A stretch of DNA of 48,622 nucleotides from an uncultured Ruminococcus sp. (GTDB lineage Bacteria; Bacillota; Clostridia; Lachnospirales; Lachnospiraceae). This document shows, piece after piece, positions 25,235 through 32,727 of the stretch. Made by a program: the position numbers and the translations under genes. The notes beneath the pieces were generated by a model that was not told where the DNA came from, did not search any database, and saw nothing but the letters and a program-made list of their open reading frames with translations. The stretch is from NCBI GenBank assembly GCA_900553885.1, contig USFD01000012.1, forward strand, positions 1 to 48,622, written 5' to 3'. Numbering within the stretch: position 1 is the first letter of the stretch; each line of letters begins with the position of its first letter.

Positions 25235-25263
25235 ATTATAATACGGTCCCTGCTCTCTGTCCA
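25235..25263 (-). promoter_or_regulatory. promoter of the TIR/PP2C operon
   Basis: On the minus strand TGGACA (25258-25263) and a perfect TATAAT (25235-25240) are 17 bases apart. Transcription should begin near 25228, which places the first ATG (25223) only five bases into the message and favours the ATG at 25196. Confidence 0.68.
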
Positions 25264-25331
25264 TTTGTGCTGTTTGTGATAAAGCCGCCTTTTCCCCACA
25301 GATGGCTCTGTTCCTTCATATGTATGAAAAA

Positions 25332-25415
25332 CTATGGCAGCACGACCACTGCGAAGGGTGTGGCCGCGGCAATCAAGACGTTAATCGGGTCGCGGTTTAT
25401 TTTGTCTCCTTTCAC
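25332..25415 (-). CDS. possible 27-residue hydrophobic peptide
   Basis: A short frame starts with GTG overlapping the stop of the preceding fragment (GTGA). It begins MKGDKINRDPIN and continues into a hydrophobic stretch VLIAAATPFAVVVLP. It has no Shine-Dalgarno site of its own and could be a decayed tail. Reported because its composition looks coding. Confidence 0.22.
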   Translation of the reverse strand: MKGDKINRDPINVLIAAATPFAVVVLP

Positions 25416-25618
25416 TCTGCAGCAGAATCATTAACAATGTCTTCTGCTCTTTTTCTTAATTCGCTGTAATCATAAATGGGCACGGCATAGCATGCCTGTT
25501 CACCGTCTTCAGTAGTGGAGCAGTAAATTATATCATTTTCAAAATCCACATCACCGTACGGAACGCTTACGAAATGGTAAATCTGGGAATTGTTATCCCA
25601 GGTAAAAATTCCAGGCAC
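25412..25618 (-). pseudogene. 68-codon fragment, probably the tail of a broken gene
   Basis: The open frame starts with GTG without any ribosome site and continues upstream for at least 20 codons without a start. The C-terminal part (IFTWDNNSQIYHFVSVPYGD, then ENDIIYCSTTEDGEQ and YDYSELRKRAEDIVND) looks like real protein. The upstream sequence changes character around 25620, where GAGGCTGTGAAGAAAAGTCC resembles the end of some insertion sequences. I read this as the 3' end of a truncated gene; no family is recognised. Confidence 0.35.
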
Positions 25619-25671
25619 CTGTATTGAGAGGCTGTGAAGAAAAGTCCGTAAAAAGTTTAAAAGCAGAATAT

Positions 25672-25708
25672 CCGGGAAACTACGAGCCAGTACTCATAGT
25701 TTACCGGG
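25672..25708. terminator. stem-loop after the large membrane-protein gene
   Basis: CCGGGAAACTA (25672-25682) pairs with TAGTTTACCGG (25697-25707) with one mismatch around a 14-base loop, about 30 bases beyond the stop of the gene ending at 25737. The following T-rich stretch on the minus strand is interrupted, so termination is plausible but not certain. Confidence 0.4.
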
Positions 25709-25736
25709 AACTCCTACTTTCCTACTTACTCATATG

Positions 25737-27626
25737 TTACGACGCCTCTTCCATATCTTCTATAATCCCTCTGATCTCTATCAGCATTTCTTCATCTGTC
25801 GGAAGTTCAATATATTTTCTCCTGGAAACTTCTTTTTCTATCAGCGGGACAAGCATATCCCGGGCATAAGCCTGTCTGTCGGAGCTGGCAAACATTTCTT
25901 TTAACTTTTTGCCGTCCAATCTGTCTTTTAATGCATCTGTAATTTTTTCCGCTTCTTTCTGATTCAGCAGATAATCCTTTGCCAATTCAGCAAATTGTTT
26001 TTCAATGATGCGTACCATTTCATCCGCGTCATCTTCTATAAAAGCTCCCAGCACTGTATCTGTAGCTTTATTCGCAACTGCACCGGCGCTTAATGAACCG
26101 ATCAAACCTCCTATAACAGTTCCCACACCCGGAAAGACCGCCGACCCCACTGCCGCGCCGCCTATCCAGCCAGCAGTACCTCCGGCTACTGTAGAAGTGG
26201 TATTTGCCAGATTTTTAAACAATTGCTTTCCTGAAATACGGCCTCTGAAAATATTGGCTATATCAAATGAAGACAGAACAACAACGGTAACTCCTGCTGT
26301 AATTACATTTCCCCTTAAAAGTTTTGCCGCACTTTTCATTGCCGCCGCGCCATATATGTTACTTCCGCTCCTGAAAGCATTTACAAGCATGGCAGATGCT
26401 TTCGGCCCCATTAAAGAAACAATGGCTTCTGAACTGCCTACTAATGCACTGTTAAGACCTGCTTTTGACAATTGGCTTGCAAGTACACTTGTTATAAATG
26501 CAGTCCCTCCGACTTTGATCCCGGAAAATGCGGCATTTTTCAGAGCAATATTGAAATCATCGCCATTCCATACAGAAGCCGCAAATGTTACAATAGCGCT
26601 GATACCAAATGCAGAGGATGCAATAATTACGCCATTTACAGCATCATAAGTCAAAGATTCTACCGTCCCGGCTTTTGCGATATTTTTTGCCTGTTCATAT
26701 GTAAAATGACCTTTTCTTACAATATTTTTCGCTTCAGCCGGATCTGTTACGCCATCAACCTGACCGCGTTTGATTTTTTCTTCCATAGCTGCAACCGCCG
26801 CGTCATATTTATCAGACGGCACTTCTATCTGCATAGGCTTTCCGTTCCGGGAATAATAGCGGAAAGCCCCCTTCCCGTCTTCTGAAAAGCATTCGTTAAT
26901 ACAGCGTGACCCCGTTTTGCAGTATTTAGACTGAATCTCTATTCCATCTACGATTCTGTCCGCTCCATTTAATGCATTGTCATCTCCAAGAATCTTTGCA
27001 TCATGGCCTGTCATTCTGTCGTATAAGTTATTGGCTCTTTCGGCAGCAAAACCGTGTCCCTGTCTGGCATGAAATTTTTCTTCATCAAACAGCTTATTAA
27101 CTGTACCATAAGATCCAATAGCAGAACCGCCCGATGCTGCTCCCGCCTCAAACTGTTTCTTATAGTCGACAGACTCTTCATCAGCCTGTTCCGGCTGATT
27201 CATAAATTCCAGCATCTCATTGAAAAATTTTAAGAGAGGTGTCTTATTTAAATAACAGCTTGTCCAGGTAATTGTTGAACCATCATATAAATTAAACCGC
27301 AGGCCCCGGTCACAGTCTTTTGATTTATATTTATCTGTCAATTCTACGCTTTTTATATCGTCATACCATAACTTTTTAGGCTTTTCCAGAGTTTCTGAAT
27401 AATATACCTTGGTATCCGTGAAGATATATCCGCTTTTACCGCTTCCCATCACAGTCGTATCATAAAAACCAATCATCGTTGTCCTGTCCATGCCGGAAGC
27501 AAATTTTTTCAGAGCATTATCCACTCTTTTTATTGGGATGTCTCCCTTGATAAAAAAATCAAAGCTGGTTTTTATTTCTTTATAATACTTCCGCATTATC
27601 TCTATTTTCTTTTCATGATCTGTCAT
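25737..27626 (-). CDS. large membrane protein with PH-like front, nuclease-like centre and glycine-rich helices
   Basis: A 629-residue protein. The front (about 1-125) resembles a bacterial PH domain (GYIFTDTKVYYSET, LWYDDIKSVELTD). A central block (about 185-320) reads GHGFAAERANNLYD, then NGADRIVDGIEIQSKYCK; the D...E-x-Q-x-K pattern recalls a restriction-type nuclease core. The next part is hydrophobic with two to four likely membrane segments and a glycine-zipper-like stretch (about 485-525). It ends in a charged helical tail. I recall long proteins with this conserved centre from other genomic islands but cannot assign a function. The start at MTDHEKK follows GGGAGGGG. It could be a membrane-active or nucleic-acid-cutting effector. 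Confidence 0.6.
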   Translation of the reverse strand: MTDHEKKIEIMRKYYKEIKTSFDFFIKGDIPIKRVDNALKKFASGMDRTTMIGFYDTTVMGSGKSGYIFTDTKVYYSETLEKPKKLWYDDIKSVELTDKYKSKDCDRGLRFNLYDGSTITWTSCYLNKTPLLKFFNEMLEFMNQPEQADEESVDYKKQFEAGAASGGSAIGSYGTVNKLFDEEKFHARQGHGFAAERANNLYDRMTGHDAKILGDDNALNGADRIVDGIEIQSKYCKTGSRCINECFSEDGKGAFRYYSRNGKPMQIEVPSDKYDAAVAAMEEKIKRGQVDGVTDPAEAKNIVRKGHFTYEQAKNIAKAGTVESLTYDAVNGVIIASSAFGISAIVTFAASVWNGDDFNIALKNAAFSGIKVGGTAFITSVLASQLSKAGLNSALVGSSEAIVSLMGPKASAMLVNAFRSGSNIYGAAAMKSAAKLLRGNVITAGVTVVVLSSFDIANIFRGRISGKQLFKNLANTTSTVAGGTAGWIGGAAVGSAVFPGVGTVIGGLIGSLSAGAVANKATDTVLGAFIEDDADEMVRIIEKQFAELAKDYLLNQKEAEKITDALKDRLDGKKLKEMFASSDRQAYARDMLVPLIEKEVSRRKYIELPTDEEMLIEIRGIIEDMEEAS

Positions 27627-27747
27627 TGTTTTTCCCCTCCCGGATATAAGCACAGCTGCCCGACATACCGGATTTTACCCGGAAAAGTGTAAATCCTTCT
27701 TCCGCCGGATAGTCGTTTCACAGCCCGTTTTCTTTTCACTCACAATC

Positions 27748-27776
27748 AGTATACCCTAAACACGTATAACTATCAA
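27748..27776 (-). promoter_or_regulatory. promoter of the large membrane-protein gene
   Basis: On the minus strand TTGATA (27771-27776) and TATACT (27748-27753) are 17 bases apart. It is arranged back to back with the promoter of the Uma2 gene 35 bases away, so the 27627-27943 gap is a divergent regulatory region. Confidence 0.6.
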
Positions 27777-27810
27777 AACTTCTGTGACTATTGTCCGGAA
27801 ATGTTTGTTA

Positions 27811-27839
27811 TGTACATATCACCGGTTTCATGCTATACT
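27811..27839 (+). promoter_or_regulatory. promoter of the Uma2 gene
   Basis: TGTACA (27811-27816) and TATACT (27834-27839) lie 17 bases apart on the plus strand. The leader contains a small perfect hairpin (ATGGAGC-AAG-GCTCCAT, 27877-27893). Confidence 0.45.
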
Positions 27840-27943
27840 TTCCGTGTAAAACAGAGAAAAAGCCATTGATAAGCGAATGGAGCAAGGCTCCATATAACCT
27901 TTATTCACCTGTCAACACTTTTGCTATGGAAGGATGTGTCACC

Positions 27944-28489
27944 ATGCCATTACTGCATCAGAACAAAGAGTATACTATTGACGATATTTACGCTCTGCCG
28001 GACGGGCAGCGTGCAGAACTGATTGACGGCCGGATATACATGATGGCGCCGCCCACCCGGAGACATCAGCAAATACTTGGAGCCCTCTATCGTAAGATTG
28101 CAGACTTCATTGATAGAAAAGGCGGCTCCTGCGAGGTTGATATCGCACCATTTGCCGTATTTCTGAATGCAGATGATAAAAACTATGTCGAGCCGGATAT
28201 CAGCATTATATGCGACACTGACAAGCTCACAGACACAGGCTGCACAGGAGCGCCGGACTGGATTATTGAGATTGTCTCCCCGGGGAGCAGGCGCATGGAT
28301 TATTATACGAAACTTTTCAAATACCGTACTGCCGGTGTTCGTGAATACTGGATTGTTGATCCGGAGAAAAACAGGATCACAGTTTATTCTTTTGAATCTG
28401 ACGATACCGCAGAATATACTTTCTCTGAGACAGTCAAACCCGGGATCTATAATGATCTGGAGATTGATTTCCGTTCAATAAATATCTGA
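27944..28489 (+). CDS. Uma2-family (DUF820) putative restriction endonuclease
   Basis: A 181-residue Uma2/DUF820 protein with the full family pattern: YTIDDIYALPDGQRAELIDGRIYMMAPPT at the N terminus, VEPDISIICD, and PDWIIEIVSPGSRRMDYYTKLFKYRTAGVREYWIVDP. The aspartate of the PDI motif, E of IEIVSP and the lysine about 14 residues later form a PD-(D/E)XK-like site. The chosen ATG is nine bases after GGAAGGA; earlier in-frame ATGs lack a site. Uma2 proteins are common in cyanobacteria and some clostridia, and their targets are unknown. It stands alone with its own promoter and terminator. Confidence 0.92.
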   Translation: MPLLHQNKEYTIDDIYALPDGQRAELIDGRIYMMAPPTRRHQQILGALYRKIADFIDRKGGSCEVDIAPFAVFLNADDKNYVEPDISIICDTDKLTDTGCTGAPDWIIEIVSPGSRRMDYYTKLFKYRTAGVREYWIVDPEKNRITVYSFESDDTAEYTFSETVKPGIYNDLEIDFRSINI

Positions 28490-28499
28490 ACAAAAGACT

Positions 28500-28538
28500 G
28501 CCGCTCCATTCACCATACCGGAGGAGCGGCTTCTTTTC
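28500..28538. terminator. terminator between convergent genes
   Basis: GCCGCTCC (28500-28507) pairs perfectly with GGAGCGGC (28523-28530), followed by TTCTTTTC on the plus strand. On the minus strand the hairpin is followed by AGTCTTTTG, so it may serve both the Uma2 gene and the convergent pRiA4b-like gene. Confidence 0.75.
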
Positions 28539-28583
28539 TGAAAAGCGATCATTTTCATTCAAAATCTTTCTCATATACATCAT

Positions 28584-30218
28584 CTAAAGCATCTTCTCCG
28601 GCCTGTTCATCCTGCCGGTCCAGCCCAGACTCCGGGCCCATTCAAGCGTATCCCCGCTGTCATAATCCCAGTTGTCCGGTATCCGCTCCGGAATCTCCTC
28701 TCTGCTTCCGCCTTCTTCCGCCACTTTTCCTGCCCAGTACGCCCACTCGCTCTGCTTGTTGATCCCCCGCAGGAAACGGATATATCCGTCAAGTCCTCCC
28801 ACATCATCCAGCACCGGGAGTCCGTCTGCCGCAATACAGACCGGTCTGTTCTCTTCGCATACAGTCTGAACAGCCTTTTCCGCCGCGTCCGCATCTGTTC
28901 TTCCATTCCGGATCTGCCTGCCGCAGTCTCTGTCCGCAGTGATTTTCACCAGCCATCCATCGCCAAAATCATATTCGTACAGCAGCACATCCGTACAGCA
29001 TTGGACAACAGGCTGTATGTCCGGCTCATCTTTCCCGCTTTTTAATATCTGCGCAATTTCTGCTTTTAATGAGTCATTCAGGAAATCTTCAAATGCATCT
29101 GCCAGATCCGGTTCTCCCTTTCTTTCTTCATCTGATACAGCCAGAACCTGTCCGATGGGAAGACGCTCAAGAAGCTGATTCGGTTCTTCCTCAAACATCA
29201 GAAACACATCCCGGACCGGCTTTTCCTTCAATTCGGGCCATCTCTGAAGAATATATTTCCTGTCCATGCTGCACTGTACAATCCCTTCATGATGATTCAG
29301 AGACTGGTAAGGCCCTGTATACTTTCTTCTGAGCCAGTTCCTGAAACTTCCTCTCTCATAATCGTCTGCCCAGAACCGATCCTCATCATCCATCAGAGGC
29401 GAGGGGAATAAAATTCCCACGAGATCAAGCCAGTGCGCCGCTTTTCCTTCGGTCATTTTTAAAAACCTGTCCTGCGGAAGACTGAATCTGTGTAAATGAG
29501 AATTCTGCCAGCCAAATGCTCTCTGAATCATATAGTGGACAGCATACAGCGGCATTTCCACGGGAACGATAACGTCCCGGGTAATCGTTTTATCATATTT
29601 CAGTTTTCCATAAGTTCTGAGGACCCGCAGTTCTTCGTCCGCAGTATCTTCCCTGTACGCTGCGGCAGCCCTCTGATACTCTTCGTACGCCTGTCTGTCT
29701 GCTTCATTTTCAAACTCCTGTCCCGGCGCCGGATGCTCCCAGTGAGACAATTCCATATGAAGAACACAAATCTTTCTCTCCATCGATAAATTCTTCTGCA
29801 TGTATTCACTGTTCATTTCCTTCCACCCTTCCTCTTCAGCCATTTGAGCCGCCTTTTTCAGGGTCCTCTCTTTTGCTCTCCGCATTCTTTCCCTGTAAAT
29901 GGCGGAATGTTGAGCATCAGCTGTCCTGTCTTCTTTGTTATACATTCCCCGTTCATACGGCATATATTGCTGTACTGCCTTTTCTGTTGTATGGAGAAGC
30001 CGGGCAATCTGAGACGCCGTCATATTCTGATTATAATAATGCTGTACCTGCAGACTGGTGCGGCTCGACCAGAGTCCTTCCGTCAACAGAACTCTCCGCA
30101 CTTTAACTTCTGAGACCGACAGGGTGCGGGACGTTTTCAGAACTGAGCCGGTCTCCAGATAAGAATCTATGATCGCCTGATACAGTCCGGCGTCCGGCCC
30201 TGATGTTTTTTCTTTCAT
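28584..30218 (-). CDS. pRiA4b ORF-3-like protein with N-terminal helix-turn-helix
   Basis: A 544-residue protein. The middle (about 215-430) is a plasmid pRiA4b ORF3-like domain: MPLYAVHYMIQRAFGWQNSHLHRF and YEYDFGDGWLVKI are the two signature blocks, here separated by an unusually long insert of about 150 residues. The N-terminal 90 residues look like two helix-turn-helix units (YLETGSVLKTSRTLSVSEVKVRRVLL and YYNQNMTASQIARLLHTTEKAVQQY), suggesting DNA binding. A basic coiled stretch follows. The C terminus (WAYWAGKVAEEGG to WDYDSGDTLEWARSLG) is conserved in family members. The family is linked to mobile elements but has no proven function. AGGAGG with AAAGGA precedes the ATG. Confidence 0.8.
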   Translation of the reverse strand: MKEKTSGPDAGLYQAIIDSYLETGSVLKTSRTLSVSEVKVRRVLLTEGLWSSRTSLQVQHYYNQNMTASQIARLLHTTEKAVQQYMPYERGMYNKEDRTADAQHSAIYRERMRRAKERTLKKAAQMAEEEGWKEMNSEYMQKNLSMERKICVLHMELSHWEHPAPGQEFENEADRQAYEEYQRAAAAYREDTADEELRVLRTYGKLKYDKTITRDVIVPVEMPLYAVHYMIQRAFGWQNSHLHRFSLPQDRFLKMTEGKAAHWLDLVGILFPSPLMDDEDRFWADDYERGSFRNWLRRKYTGPYQSLNHHEGIVQCSMDRKYILQRWPELKEKPVRDVFLMFEEEPNQLLERLPIGQVLAVSDEERKGEPDLADAFEDFLNDSLKAEIAQILKSGKDEPDIQPVVQCCTDVLLYEYDFGDGWLVKITADRDCGRQIRNGRTDADAAEKAVQTVCEENRPVCIAADGLPVLDDVGGLDGYIRFLRGINKQSEWAYWAGKVAEEGGSREEIPERIPDNWDYDSGDTLEWARSLGWTGRMNRPEKML

Positions 30219-30291
30219 AAAAATCCTTTCCTCCTAACCGCCGGATTATCCGAATGTTCGCCTTCATATGCAAAACCAAATGACTAATTCA

Positions 30292-30320
30292 AAAATAATA
30301 CTCTGTGCAAATAATGTCAA
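30292..30320 (-). promoter_or_regulatory. probable promoter of the pRiA4b-like gene
   Basis: TTGACA (30315-30320) on the minus strand is followed after 17 bases by TATTTT (30292-30297); TATTAT lies three bases closer. The -35 is perfect, the -10 less so. Confidence 0.45.
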
Positions 30321-30361
30321 CCTAATGTTTTGAGTCGATACATCTTTTTTATAGATTTATA

Positions 30362-30577
30362 TTATATAAACAGAAAATCCGAAAGATCCTGCAGTGCTGC
30401 TTTCAGCTCCGGATTCTGCTCCTGTTCAATCACCGCTTCAAGGAAAATCGCGTCGCTGTCTGAAGCCACTGCCTCTATATTGTATGACATATCAACCAGT
30501 CTGGCTAACCTTCTGCCTTTTCTGGAATTGTGCTCCATACAGTACTGTTCAATCAGAATTCTGGAATACTCATTCAT
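30362..30577 (-). CDS. small helical protein of 71 residues
   Basis: A 71-residue protein starting MNEYSRILIEQYCMEHNSRKG and ending in ALQDLSDFLFI. It is helical and acidic, with a basic patch RKGRRLARL in the middle and no membrane segment. TTAGGAGAC lies eight bases before the ATG, so translation is likely. It is the last gene of the operon that contains the beta-helix/channel protein, 31 bases after it. I do not recognise the family. It could be a soluble regulator or inhibitor of its neighbour. Confidence 0.65.
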   Translation of the reverse strand: MNEYSRILIEQYCMEHNSRKGRRLARLVDMSYNIEAVASDSDAIFLEAVIEQEQNPELKAALQDLSDFLFI

Positions 30578-30608
30578 TTTGTAGTCTCCTAAATTTCTTT
30601 TGGATAAA

Positions 30609-32237
30609 TTATTTAATTACCTTTCTTGTATATGACACAACAAAAATTGAAAACATCATCAGGCCGATAATCTTCTCTCCCACCATCAGATAATAGAGTT
30701 CCGCCATCCGAGGCGCCAGATCCCCATTATCTATCTGCAGAAACACCTGCAGGCTGTAGAGCCATGCAGCCGTCCCGCTGTTTATATTCTGATAGATCGT
30801 ATCCGCCAGCTGGAAATGCACATTATCGACACCTATGATTCCCGCGTAAATAAATGCAAATCCCGTTACAATCACTATGATCCAGCACAGAAACTTAAAC
30901 GGGCGGGTTGCATAATTTCCACACAGCAGGTCAAGAAATATCTTCTCAAACAGCCAGGCTAATGCCGTGCCCGCCAGCTTTACAGTAATCTCCATATATG
31001 CTGCAAGTCTTTTAAAAAAACTGCGCTGATATTCCTCTGTCCTTCCGACTGCTGCGTAATCCGTCCAGTTATCATGCACTCTGCCTCTGCTGCGATATCT
31101 TTTGCTCAGTACATATGCCCGGTCCTCGTTGTCTGCCTCGCCCTCGCTGTGATAATTCTCAGCCAGAATTGTCAGCTGATTTGCCTTATCCGTAGATGAA
31201 GTCTGGCAGAGAACAATCTCATTATCCTCCGTTCTGGTGTCACATACCAACTGCTTCTGATGAGCAAAAAGCTTCTTTGAAAACTTATTCTGGATTTTGA
31301 CGCGTCCCAGCAACGTAGATTTTTTCAGACAGTAGGAAGTGTAATTCTTGTATCCCTGATTTCCCAGCAAAACACAGTCTCTGATCACACTTTCCTGAAT
31401 AATAATATCTTCAGCAGTCAGAATACGAAAATCCAGAAGTCCGTTGACATTGACTTTATACAGGATGATCATACGGACTTTTGAGTCCACAAAATCAATC
31501 GGTACAGAAGGAGTCTCCAGATCCCAGAAAATGAACTGACAGTCCGGACAATCCATATAGGCAAAATCCAGCATATTTTCACCAAGCGCACATTTATATA
31601 ATTCAACCTTGCCTTTCAGTCCGCGCATATATGAAAAAAGGATCTCACCATTCATACCGAAATCCGTCTTATCAAAAATAACCGAACTGTCCCGGCCATA
31701 AAAATTTGTCTTGTCCAGATAAAGATTCTTCTCACCGAACTGCACAGAATCAAAAATCAGCTCAGTATCCCAGAAGCTGCTTCCAGTCAGAGATAAATCC
31801 ACATCATCAATACAACTGCAGGAAAAATGAACCTTTCCTTTATAAAAAATATTATCCTCAAATGATATACCTGCAATGGAATCCGGAGTTCTCAGATAAC
31901 AGAAAGACAGCTCCATGGCTATTCCGTCCTTTCCCAGAAACAGGCAGTCTGTTATACTCTCTATCCATATTTCAACCATTTCGTCTGCAGGCAGCTGATA
32001 ATATTCCCGATACGCATTGATCGAGAATCCTTCCAGAACCACTCTATTAAGATACAACGGTTCTTTATTCTGAATCTTCCGGAAAATCTCCGGCAGCTCA
32101 ATTTTTTTATAACTTTGTTCATTCTGTCCCGGAAGCGAAAACCGGACAGAATGTTTTTCATTATAAATCAATGCAGCTATCCCCCTACTGAAGTTATTAA
32201 TTAAATATGATTCTGCACGCAGGTCCGTATTCTCCAA
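30609..32237 (-). CDS. beta-helix (pentapeptide-like) protein fused to an ion-channel-like membrane domain
   Basis: A 542-residue protein. Residues about 85-335 form a repeating pattern of short beta strands (SITDCLFLGKDGIAMELSFCYL, then FEDNIFYKG, LSLTGSSFWD, LYLDKTNFYGRDSS, IIQESVIRDC) like a right-handed beta-helix of the pentapeptide or relaxed pentapeptide kind. A linker leads into a membrane part (about 400-542) with helices near 435-458 and 515-535. Between them SLQVFLQIDNGDLAP resembles the pore loop of two-TM ion channels, though the standard GYG filter is absent. The start overlaps the zinc-ribbon gene by 41 bases. A gated pore with a sensory beta-helix is the reasonable reading; ligand and ion are unknown. 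Confidence 0.65.
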   Translation of the reverse strand: MENTDLRAESYLINNFSRGIAALIYNEKHSVRFSLPGQNEQSYKKIELPEIFRKIQNKEPLYLNRVVLEGFSINAYREYYQLPADEMVEIWIESITDCLFLGKDGIAMELSFCYLRTPDSIAGISFEDNIFYKGKVHFSCSCIDDVDLSLTGSSFWDTELIFDSVQFGEKNLYLDKTNFYGRDSSVIFDKTDFGMNGEILFSYMRGLKGKVELYKCALGENMLDFAYMDCPDCQFIFWDLETPSVPIDFVDSKVRMIILYKVNVNGLLDFRILTAEDIIIQESVIRDCVLLGNQGYKNYTSYCLKKSTLLGRVKIQNKFSKKLFAHQKQLVCDTRTEDNEIVLCQTSSTDKANQLTILAENYHSEGEADNEDRAYVLSKRYRSRGRVHDNWTDYAAVGRTEEYQRSFFKRLAAYMEITVKLAGTALAWLFEKIFLDLLCGNYATRPFKFLCWIIVIVTGFAFIYAGIIGVDNVHFQLADTIYQNINSGTAAWLYSLQVFLQIDNGDLAPRMAELYYLMVGEKIIGLMMFSIFVVSYTRKVIK

Positions 32238-32727
32238 AATAAAATCCGGGAATATCGCATATAAGGTTGCTCAGCCTTTTCAGACATTTATTTCTACGTA
32301 TATGACCGTAAAATCTATGTTCTTCTGCTCCCTCCGTATTATAAACAATCATATCGTATCCTGTGCCTCTGGAGCACGCCTCTCTTACACCTGGTACTTT
32401 TCTGAATTTACACAGCAGTCTGCACAATTCACAAAACTCTTTTTTATCCAGCTGCCCCTTTTGTGAATCAGAATCTCCGCTTACGCAATAACTAGCATAG
32501 GAATAGATGCGCCCATCCCGATATACAACCCACGTCTGCTCAGTTTTCTCATCTGTCATACTGTCTGCCGGTTCCCAATTCATCTTTTTCAACGTAAAAA
32601 GAATGCCCTCTGCCGGATATTGCATTTTCTTTTTCTTCAAATGATGTCCGCATACAGCGCAGAATTTCCACTCACTCTCGACCTTGTAGCCGCAGTTTGT
32701 ACAAAATGCCATACTTTTGCTTTTCAT
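32197..32727 (-). CDS. zinc-ribbon protein of unknown function
   Basis: A 176-residue protein with an N-terminal zinc ribbon (CTNCGYKVESEWKFCAVCGHHL, two C-x2-C pairs) and a unique C-terminal region (about 45-176) with several further cysteines, including CELCRLLCKF. No membrane segment or signal peptide is seen. Its start overlaps the nucleotidyltransferase-like stop by four bases (ATGA), and its end overlaps the start of the channel gene by 41 bases, so all three are translated together. Possibly a cytoplasmic regulator or adaptor of the membrane protein. Confidence 0.68.
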   Translation of the reverse strand: MKSKSMAFCTNCGYKVESEWKFCAVCGHHLKKKKMQYPAEGILFTLKKMNWEPADSMTDEKTEQTWVVYRDGRIYSYASYCVSGDSDSQKGQLDKKEFCELCRLLCKFRKVPGVREACSRGTGYDMIVYNTEGAEEHRFYGHIRRNKCLKRLSNLICDIPGFYFGEYGPACRIIFN

